Shown piece after piece: positions 1-4,747 of a stretch of 7,129 bases of DNA; the stretch's first letter is position 1; the number at the start of each line of letters is the position of its first letter. Origin of the DNA: Bacteroidota bacterium (GTDB lineage Bacteria; Bacteroidota; Bacteroidia; Bacteroidales; UBA10428); the NCBI GenBank assembly GCA_024640925.1, contig JAHEEB010000201.1, positions 1-7,129 on the forward strand. The letters are read 5' to 3'. The translations under genes and the position numbers were made by a program. The notes below the pieces were generated by a model that did not search any database, was not told the origin of the DNA, and saw only the letters and a list, made by a program, of their open reading frames with translations.

Positions 1-1316
1 CAGAAGTCGCATTTCATCGGGCAATGAGTCTCGGTGTAAAGCCTTATAGTGCGCACCGACTCTTGAGCCTTCATAAGTTTAAGATGCTTGTCTGAATACA
101 CTCCCGATACTTTTTTCCAATATATATCATAAGGAATCGTTGAGAAGTCTAAAGATAGGGAAACAACTCTCAAATCGTTCTGAGTAATGGGAGAAATAGC
201 TCCGGAGTATCTAATGTTTCCATTCGTATCTTTGTAATGCAATCCTTTTATTTGTTGAAGAATCTTATCAAAGTTGTTTTCTTTCGATTTTTCCACAATT
301 AGATCCAATGTGGGAAATTCACCGTAAGCGTTAACTACTGCTTTTATTGGGGTGTTTTCAAGAATAAGCTTGTAATCAAATGCGGAGCCTTGTCCTCCGG
401 CTATGAAAAAAGAATCAGGTGAAGCAGCAGAAACCAGATGAACTAACTTCAATGAATCGAAAGGAGGATAAAGTATATTAAACCCTATGATATCATATTG
501 AGTTTTCGATACTGTTTTTTTTATTTCATCAATAGAACTAAGCCGGGGATCACAGACATCGGCTTGAATTCCGAAAAACGAAAGAAATGATGTTATTCGA
601 TGGAGGCCTAATTGTGGAGCAACAAACAAGCCTCCCCGCATTTCATACCCGAAATATGAGCCAATAATAAGAATTCGAGGCATACCAAAAATCGGAACTT
701 TTGAAATGCGGTTGTAATTATCGCTTTCGACAATAGGTAATAAAAGATGTTTTGCTATGGAAGAAAAAGGAAGTAATTTATCAGTTTTTTCAACTTCCTG
801 TTGAATCAACAACTTTATGTTTGCATCCAAACAGTTGAGGCTTTCGATTCTTGTTCTATCGGAATATTGGATTAATCGAACAAATAAATACCTGATTAAC
901 GGACTCATATTATAAAAACTATAAATAGAGCAGAAATTATCTAAAACCTGTATAATCCCATTTCTACCTTTAGAGGTTAAATCATTTAACAGATCATCAA
1001 CATCAGATTTCGATAGAGCATTTCTTTTGTTTATGGTATGAAAACGGTTGTTATGAAAACCAATCAGTAGTTTCAGAGATTGGGTGAGTCGTTCGTTATG
1101 ATTAATATGAAAGCTGAGACTGGAATTGTTCGTTACCCGGTTAAAATGTTTAGCTATAATGTCTAGTAAGGTCTTTGATGGATAAAGTTTTAGTATAAAA
1201 AATTGAATGGCTTTATTTTTTATAAGAAAGTCAATTAAAATATACGAAAGATGCGTTCTAAAAACAGAAAAAAAAGAAACCCTGCACTTTCTATCGGGTC
1301 TTTCATCTGTGCTCAT
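1..1316 (-). CDS. Cobalamin-binding radical SAM protein with long N-terminal region (3' partial)
   Basis: An uninterrupted reading frame of 438 codons starts at ATG 1314-1316 and runs off the left edge. An in-frame TAA at 1329-1331 lies just upstream, so this is the first possible ATG. Residues about 213-340 resemble the Rossmann-like B12-binding domain of cobalamin radical SAM enzymes: RILIIG (214-219), YDIIGFNILYPP (274-285), FIAGGQGSAF (304-313) and YGEFPTL (331-337). A linker with DFSTIPYD follows, then HCPMKCDF at 431-438. This supplies the first two cysteines (C432, C436) of CxxxCxxC. The next codon begins TG at the edge, as a third Cys would. The cysteines should bind the 4Fe-4S cluster that cleaves SAM; the substrate (methylation, ring or peptide chemistry) cannot be inferred. 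The first roughly 210 residues are mostly helical-looking and unrecognised; this type usually begins close to its B12 domain. No Shine-Dalgarno sequence or TAnnTTTG promoter is seen upstream. The radical SAM barrel lies outside the window. Confidence 0.9.
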   Translation of the reverse strand, partial: MSTDERPDRKCRVSFFSVFRTHLSYILIDFLIKNKAIQFFILKLYPSKTLLDIIAKHFNRVTNNSSLSFHINHNERLTQSLKLLIGFHNNRFHTINKRNALSKSDVDDLLNDLTSKGRNGIIQVLDNFCSIYSFYNMSPLIRYLFVRLIQYSDRTRIESLNCLDANIKLLIQQEVEKTDKLLPFSSIAKHLLLPIVESDNYNRISKVPIFGMPRILIIGSYFGYEMRGGLFVAPQLGLHRITSFLSFFGIQADVCDPRLSSIDEIKKTVSKTQYDIIGFNILYPPFDSLKLVHLVSAASPDSFFIAGGQGSAFDYKLILENTPIKAVVNAYGEFPTLDLIVEKSKENNFDKILQQIKGLHYKDTNGNIRYSGAISPITQNDLRVVSLSLDFSTIPYDIYWKKVSGVYSDKHLKLMKAQESVRTIRLYTETHCPMKCDF

Positions 1317-1650
1317 AATAGTTTCAGATTAATATTAAAAAGGAATATTAATTAACAATTAGATACTTTTTAAGGCATCTACAACAAGGGGAACGTTGGA
1401 TGAATGATTATCAAATCGTTCTAAAGAGTTTTAGAAAGGAAATGATTGATTTGTGGATTTACCAGATTCAAAACCTTAGGTAGTAAAGAATAAGACAAAA
1501 AATCCCATTTGATGATAATGATAGTTTAGTCATAAAATAATTGAGTTATTGTAGAAGATTTCAGATTTTTTATAACGTAAAAATATATAAATAACTTTAT
1601 GAAACAATATAAAAAATAGATGTAATTAATTAATAATCTTAGATTTAAAG

Positions 1651-1712
1651 ATATGTAACGTTGTGTTGTCATTTGTAACCCAATATTAAAATTTGTAACG
1701 TTATTATGTTAC
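1651..1712. repeat. Three phased TGTAAC direct repeats plus an inverted GTTAC
   Basis: GTAAC occurs at 1655-1659, 1675-1679 and 1695-1699, exactly 20 bp apart. The shared context is AT(A/T)TGTAAC, and the second and third copies are both ATTTGTAAC. An inverted GTTAC at 1708-1712 forms a dyad with the third copy, separated by 8 bp. Spacing of about two helical turns puts every copy on the same DNA face, as expected of an array bound cooperatively by a regulator. The target would most simply be the radical SAM gene about 340-400 bp downstream on the minus strand. The binding role is inferred; the spacing is read directly. Confidence 0.45.
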
Positions 1713-1738
1713 CTTGTCGCTACATTTAACCGAGATTT

Positions 1739-1780
1739 GTCAATAGATACTAAACCTAATAAAACAATACATCTATTGAC
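1739..1780. repeat. 10-bp perfect inverted repeat with 22-nt spacer
   Basis: GTCAATAGAT at 1739-1748 is the exact reverse complement of ATCTATTGAC at 1771-1780. The 22-nt spacer is A-rich. Neither strand has a T-tract directly after the arms, so it does not look like an intrinsic terminator. It could be a dyad operator, a transcript hairpin or a chance pairing in AT-rich DNA. It lies just 26 bp from the phased TGTAAC repeats. Confidence 0.4.
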
Positions 1781-2001
1781 TTAGCGAGTTTGAAAACCTT
1801 ACTTCTCAAAACATTGAAAAGTTTAGATTTTCTTAATCAGTTTGTCGTTCAATATTTTCTAATAACAAATTCCATCTAGCTAAACATGAAAAACATTGAT
1901 AATGATTGGTTCCACATTTTATAATGTATTGGAATTTTGGATTTGGGTTTAAATTTTCAAGTGGTTATGATAAAGACGAATTTTGAAATTTGAGGTAAAA
2001 T

Positions 2002-2036
2002 AAAAGACCATCTAACTACTAAATAGACAGTCTTTT
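2002..2036 (-). terminator. Intrinsic terminator of the CoA-transferase gene
   Basis: The arms 2002-2014 (AAAAGACCATCTA) and 2024-2036 (TAGACAGTCTTTT) pair over 13 bp, including two G-T wobbles, around a 9-nt loop. Read on the minus strand, the right arm ends in TCTTTT and is followed by ATTTTA. It begins about 24 nt after the TAA at 2060-2062, the normal position for a rho-independent terminator. The stem is AT-rich, so its strength is uncertain. Confidence 0.7.
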
Positions 2037-2059
2037 AAATATTTTAAAATTTGTAATTT

Positions 2060-3361
2060 TTACTTGCCTATAAAATGGAAGTGCGGACCGAATCTTTCAA
2101 AAGCAGCTTTATCAAGTGCTTCCTGATGATCGGGATGAGCAATGCTGATTATAAGCTTTGCACGTTGTTGTAATGATTTTCCATAGAGATTAACAGCACC
2201 AAATTCGGTAACAAACCAATGTACATGGTAGCGAGTAGTAACAACACCTGAACCATTAATAAGAGTGGAAGCAATTTTGCTCTGGCCTTTGTTGGTAACA
2301 GAGGGCATGGCAATTATTGCTTTACCGCCTTTTGAGCGCGAAGCCCCATAAACAAAGTCGACTTGTCCACCAACACCCGAATAATGTTTGGTGCCAAGAG
2401 AATCAGCTCCAATCTGACCAGTAAGGTCAATTTGTAAAGCAGAGTTGATAGCAGTTACTTTTGGATTTTGAGCAATAATGAAAGGATCATTGGTATATCC
2501 GACATCCATCATTAGAACTTGTGGGTTATTATGAATGAAATCATAAACTTTTTGTGAACCCATTAAAAAGGTGGAAACCATTTTACCCTTATCAATGGTT
2601 TTATTTGCTCCGTTTATTACACCTTTTTCAACCAAAGGTAAAACACCATCAGCAAGCATTTCGGTATGAATGCCTAAGTTAGAATGCGAGCCCAGTGCAT
2701 TCAAAACTGCATTAGGAATAGCACCGATGCCCATTTGAAGGCAGGCACCATCTTCAATTAATTCGGCACAATGTTTTCCGATTTCTGTTTCAATAGCATC
2801 AGGAAAAGAAAAATGAGCTTCTTCCAGAGAACAACCATCTTCTACAAAGATATCAATCATGCTCATTGGAATAAGTGCATCGCCAAATGCTCTTGGAACA
2901 CTTGGGTTTATTACAGCAATAACATGATCGGCTGTTTCAACCGCAGCTAATGTGGCATCTACTGATGTGCCAAGAGAAACATATCCATGTTCATCAGGTG
3001 GACAAACCTGAATCATGGCAACATTGCATTTTATATACCCATCGCGGTACAATCTCTGTGTTTCACCCAGAAAAATTGGTATATAGTCGGCATATCCTTG
3101 TTGAACAGCGGAACGAACATTTCCTCCTACAAAAAAAGCATCGTGTTGAAAAATACCTTCAAATTCTTTTTCTGCATATGGTGCGGGGCCTTCGGTATGT
3201 AAATGATGAACATACACATTTTTTAATTCACCCGCCCTTCCTCTTTCGCACATTGCATTAATTAGACATTGAGGAGAACTTGCAACACTGCTTAAATGTA
3301 CATGATCTCCCGATTTGATAACTTTTACAGCCTCCTTCGGAGATACAGCTTTATATTTCAT
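2060..3361 (-). CDS. Acetyl-CoA hydrolase/transferase family CoA-transferase (4-hydroxybutyrate/butyryl-CoA:acetate type)
   Basis: This complete 433-residue protein has the usual length of the family, which moves CoA between acyl-CoA and a free acid such as acetate in the cytoplasm. The N-terminal domain spans about residues 1-190. QMGIGAIPNAV lies at 209-219. GIHTEM (230-235) carries E234, the expected catalytic glutamate that forms the glutamyl-CoA thioester. The C-terminal domain has GVGGQVDF (329-336), VTTRYHVHW (374-382), VTEFG (384-388) and GKSLQQRA (394-401), the signature of 4-hydroxybutyrate, butyryl-CoA and succinyl-CoA:acetate transferases. Sequence alone does not settle the preferred acid. 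The ATG at 3359-3361 gives MKYKAVSPKEAV, a normal start for the family. No Shine-Dalgarno sequence is seen. The gene stands alone between a candidate promoter (3403-3410) and a terminator (2002-2036), with no dehydrogenase or dehydratase partner nearby. It may serve fermentation or acyl-CoA recycling. Confidence 0.93.
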   Translation of the reverse strand: MKYKAVSPKEAVKVIKSGDHVHLSSVASSPQCLINAMCERGRAGELKNVYVHHLHTEGPAPYAEKEFEGIFQHDAFFVGGNVRSAVQQGYADYIPIFLGETQRLYRDGYIKCNVAMIQVCPPDEHGYVSLGTSVDATLAAVETADHVIAVINPSVPRAFGDALIPMSMIDIFVEDGCSLEEAHFSFPDAIETEIGKHCAELIEDGACLQMGIGAIPNAVLNALGSHSNLGIHTEMLADGVLPLVEKGVINGANKTIDKGKMVSTFLMGSQKVYDFIHNNPQVLMMDVGYTNDPFIIAQNPKVTAINSALQIDLTGQIGADSLGTKHYSGVGGQVDFVYGASRSKGGKAIIAMPSVTNKGQSKIASTLINGSGVVTTRYHVHWFVTEFGAVNLYGKSLQQRAKLIISIAHPDHQEALDKAAFERFGPHFHFIGK

Positions 3362-3402
3362 GTTTATTTTATTGATATTAATACCCTTTTTAAAAGCGAG
3401 TG

Positions 3403-3410
3403 CAAAATTA
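3403..3410 (-). promoter_or_regulatory. Candidate Bacteroidota -7 promoter element for the CoA-transferase
   Basis: On the minus strand these bases read TAATTTTG, an exact match to the TAnnTTTG -7 consensus of Bacteroidota housekeeping promoters. Transcription would begin around 3396 and leave a leader of about 35 nt before the ATG at 3361. No clear TTG-type -33 element lies at the usual spacing, so this is a half-match only. Confidence 0.45.
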
Positions 3411-3438
3411 TAAATTTTATATTCTGTACCACCTCCTT

Positions 3439-3584
3439 GTTATAATTAAATATGTGTATTTTAAAAAATTATGATGATTCTATAAAATATACGGGTGAAA
3501 AGGTTAAGATTAGTTATATTCTGAGAGAATGAATGCTTATTCAAAGCAATCGGAATTCATATTTGAAGAATTCAAGGACAAGAT
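3439..3584. other. AT-rich spacer between transcription units
   Basis: This is the remainder of the 342-bp gap between the CoA-transferase start and the charged-protein stop. It lies upstream of the promoter candidate at 3403-3410 and downstream of the terminator at 3585-3624. I see no reading frame or RNA gene. Two GAATTC sites in a loosely repeated TTGAA/TTCAA context (around 3550-3575) are the only local structure, and they are not convincing. Confidence 0.5.
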
Positions 3585-3624
3585 AAAACACAAAAAACAA
3601 AGGCCCCCTTTTGAGGAAGCCTTT
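3585..3624 (-). terminator. Strong intrinsic terminator of the lipoprotein/coiled-coil unit
   Basis: On the minus strand AAAGGCTTCC (3624-3615), loop TCAAAA and GGGGGCCTTT (3608-3599) form a 10-bp stem with two G-T wobbles. GTTTTTTGTGTTTT follows immediately (3598-3585). It sits about 80 nt past the TAA of the charged secreted-protein gene (3704-3706) and ahead of the CoA-transferase, so it closes the upstream two-gene unit. Confidence 0.85.
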
Positions 3625-3703
3625 ATCAATATTTATGTCCCGGTTAGTTCTCTTTCGCAATCAGTATACCCCGAATTGTAAACAAATCCAAGTTCTATAG
3701 TTT

Positions 3704-4342
3704 TTATTTTTGTTGTTCTTTTCCTTTTTGAACTTTTCTTTCGAGCTCATTAACAGCTTCTTCAGCTTTAGCAATTTTTTCTTTCTTTTCCTTGTATTCA
3801 GCATCAGAAATTTTCTTCGCCATTTTATCTTTTTCCAGTTTCACCTTAGCTTCCTCTATTTTTATTCGGGAGTCTTTAACCTTATTCTCTCCCTGGGCAA
3901 CAGAACTATTAAGTTCTTTACTTTTTGTTTCCTTATTCATTCTTGCCTGTTCAGCTCTTGCCTGTCCATATTCTTTTCCCTGTAATTCACCCTTGTCGGT
4001 TCCATATGCATTTCCGCCTTCTGTAGCTTCTTTCTCAGGTCTCTCTCCTTCAGGTGTCACATGACCTTCTCCATGCATTTCTTCCGGTTCATCCATTTCA
4101 CTTTCTTGAGGGTGTTCAGGTTTTTCTTTACATTGAATATCTTCTGATTTTTTAGGTTCCTTTGATATATTCTTATCAGGAGCCTTTTCAACAGGTTTAT
4201 CAAGGTTTTTTTTCGGTTGGTTTATTTCTTTTTTTTCAGAGCCCTTTGGTTTATCTGTTTTGACTTTTCCTTCCTGTGCAAGTAGAATGGTACTTGTAAA
4301 TAAGAAAGAAAATATCATTAGCAGTAATATGATTTTTTTCAT
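3704..4342 (-). CDS. Secreted Lys/Glu-rich coiled-coil protein of unknown function
   Basis: I do not recognise this 212-residue protein. Residues 1-22 form a classical signal peptide (MKKIILLLMIFSFLF..., ending near LLAQ), so it should be exported to the periplasm or beyond. Cleavage could fall on either side of Q23, and no lipobox is present. The mature part has three zones: a basic Lys/Pro-rich stretch (about 25-66), an acidic Glu/Pro/His stretch (about 67-108), and a Gly/Tyr segment (109-134, with NAYGTDKGELQGKEYGQAR) leading into a long charged helix (about 137-208) likely to form a coiled coil. The Gly/Tyr segment is the part most likely to be conserved. The ATG at 4340-4342 lies 20 nt after the lipoprotein stop, so the two are probably co-transcribed. 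A structural, surface-associated or stress-related envelope role is possible but unproven. Low-complexity composition makes distant similarity searches unreliable. Confidence 0.8.
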   Translation of the reverse strand: MKKIILLLMIFSFLFTSTILLAQEGKVKTDKPKGSEKKEINQPKKNLDKPVEKAPDKNISKEPKKSEDIQCKEKPEHPQESEMDEPEEMHGEGHVTPEGERPEKEATEGGNAYGTDKGELQGKEYGQARAEQARMNKETKSKELNSSVAQGENKVKDSRIKIEEAKVKLEKDKMAKKISDAEYKEKKEKIAKAEEAVNELERKVQKGKEQQK

Positions 4343-4362
4343 AGTGTTTTATTTTAGTTCGT

Positions 4363-4560
4363 TTAGATTTCATTTATAAGCTCATCAACTTCAGCAATAG
4401 AACTATCGATATCAGTTTTCGCATTATCCATTACATTTGTCACCGAATCGATTTTTTGAAGCTGAATCTCCTGTGCTTTTGCTGCGTCATCTGATTTTGT
4501 CGATTTGCATGAAGCAAGGAGTAATACAAACAGGACCAATAAAATTTTTGATTTTTTCAT
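4363..4560 (-). CDS. Small lipoprotein (65 aa)
   Basis: The short frame starts at ATG 4558-4560. A basic MKKSK start is followed by a hydrophobic stretch (ILLVLFVLLL) and the lipobox LASC (residues 15-18), so C18 should be lipidated and the 48-residue mature protein anchored in the membrane by its N-terminus. The residue after Cys is Lys; which membrane face it ends on cannot be decided. The rest begins with a Ser/Lys/Asp linker and continues as a predicted helix (about 30-65, QEIQLQKIDSVTNVMDNAKT onwards) with regularly spaced Ile/Val/Leu, compatible with a short coiled coil. This loosely recalls tiny helical outer-membrane lipoproteins, but no homology is claimed. It is the first gene of a unit with the secreted coiled-coil protein 20 nt downstream. 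Small size makes it easy to miss, but the lipobox and tight spacing support a real gene. Confidence 0.82.
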   Translation of the reverse strand: MKKSKILLVLFVLLLASCKSTKSDDAAKAQEIQLQKIDSVTNVMDNAKTDIDSSIAEVDELINEI

Positions 4561-4582
4561 ACTGTTTTTTATTTAGTTAGAC

Positions 4583-4732
4583 AAAAAAAGAGGCTGTCCA
4601 AAAAGTAAATTTGCAACTAAGGCACAAAGCCCAAAGACTCCTTTAGATCTTATTTAAAAGACATTAATCTTAGTGATACCTTTGTGTCTTAGAGTCTTCG
4701 TGGCTATTTATCAACTTTTTGGACACCTCTTT
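4583..4732. repeat. Inverted-repeat intergenic element (MITE-like or terminator-type)
   Basis: AAAGAGGCTGTCCAAAAAGT at 4587-4606 is matched by the reverse complement of ACTTTTTGGACACCTCTTT at 4714-4732: 19 bp paired with one bulged C. The 107-bp interior carries a second imperfect inverted pair, AAGGCACAAAG (4619-4629) and CTTTGTGTCTT (4680-4690), plus AAGACTC/GAGTCTT (4634-4640 and 4692-4698) in an order that is not simply nested. The element fills nearly the whole gap between the protease and the lipoprotein. Similar CACAAAG-rich, GGCTGTCC-ended sequences recur in my memory of Bacteroidota intergenic DNA; I could not check this. No target-site duplication or transposase is visible. Confidence 0.6.
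4583..4732 (-). terminator. Possible intrinsic terminator of the protease gene formed by the inverted repeat
   Basis: In the leftward transcript the 4732-4714 arm can pair with the 4606-4587 arm, ending in GGACAGCCTCTTTTTTTGT with a run of seven or more U. This gives a terminator-like stem with a very long loop only 16 nt after the protease stop codon. The long loop makes efficiency uncertain, but no other terminator lies between protease and lipoprotein. Confidence 0.5.
4599..4628 (-). promoter_or_regulatory. Weak promoter candidate for the lipoprotein unit inside the inverted repeat
   Basis: On the minus strand TTTG, 17 bases, then TACTTTTTG can be read. This resembles TTTG-N19-TAnnTTTG except for one extra base inside the -7 element and a short spacer. 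If used, it would start transcription about 30 nt before the lipoprotein ATG, from DNA belonging to the repeat. The match is imperfect. Confidence 0.25.
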
Positions 4733-4747
4733 GTATTTTTCTATTCT

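Larger units (their letters stand above)
1317..2001. other. Long AT-rich non-coding region
   Basis: This stretch of nearly 700 bases lies between the radical SAM start and the terminator of the CoA-transferase. It is very AT-rich, and I found no convincing reading frame; the only ATG frame I followed, near 1885 on the plus strand, stops after 12 codons. I see no tRNA, rRNA or recognised riboswitch, and no good TAnnTTTG promoter element on either strand. It does contain an ordered set of TGTAAC repeats (1651-1712) and a 10-bp inverted repeat (1739-1780), listed separately. It must carry the promoter of the leftward radical SAM gene unless that gene is read through from upstream. A small RNA or a decayed gene cannot be excluded by eye. 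Confidence 0.6.

Noticed and set aside
1651..1712. CRISPR array reading of the 20-bp periodic repeats
   Set aside because: The repeated core is only 8-9 bp and there are just three copies with no cas genes, far from a CRISPR repeat-spacer pattern.
2950..3261. Plus-strand open frames of 103 and 71 codons opposite the CoA-transferase
   Set aside because: They lie entirely antisense to a strongly supported conserved gene and their translations show no domain-like pattern.
3429..3438. Perfect Shine-Dalgarno-like AAGGAGGTGG on the minus strand
   Set aside because: No start codon follows at a usable distance, it lies upstream of the candidate promoter, and other starts here use no such sequence; probably coincidence.
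3710..4064. Plus-strand Phe/Ser-rich frames that look like membrane proteins
   Set aside because: They are the antisense of the Lys/Glu-rich coding strand (AAA/GAA read backwards gives TTT/TTC), so the hydrophobicity is an artefact.
4583..4732. Complete insertion sequence
   Set aside because: The element is only about 150 bp, has no transposase and no visible target-site duplication.
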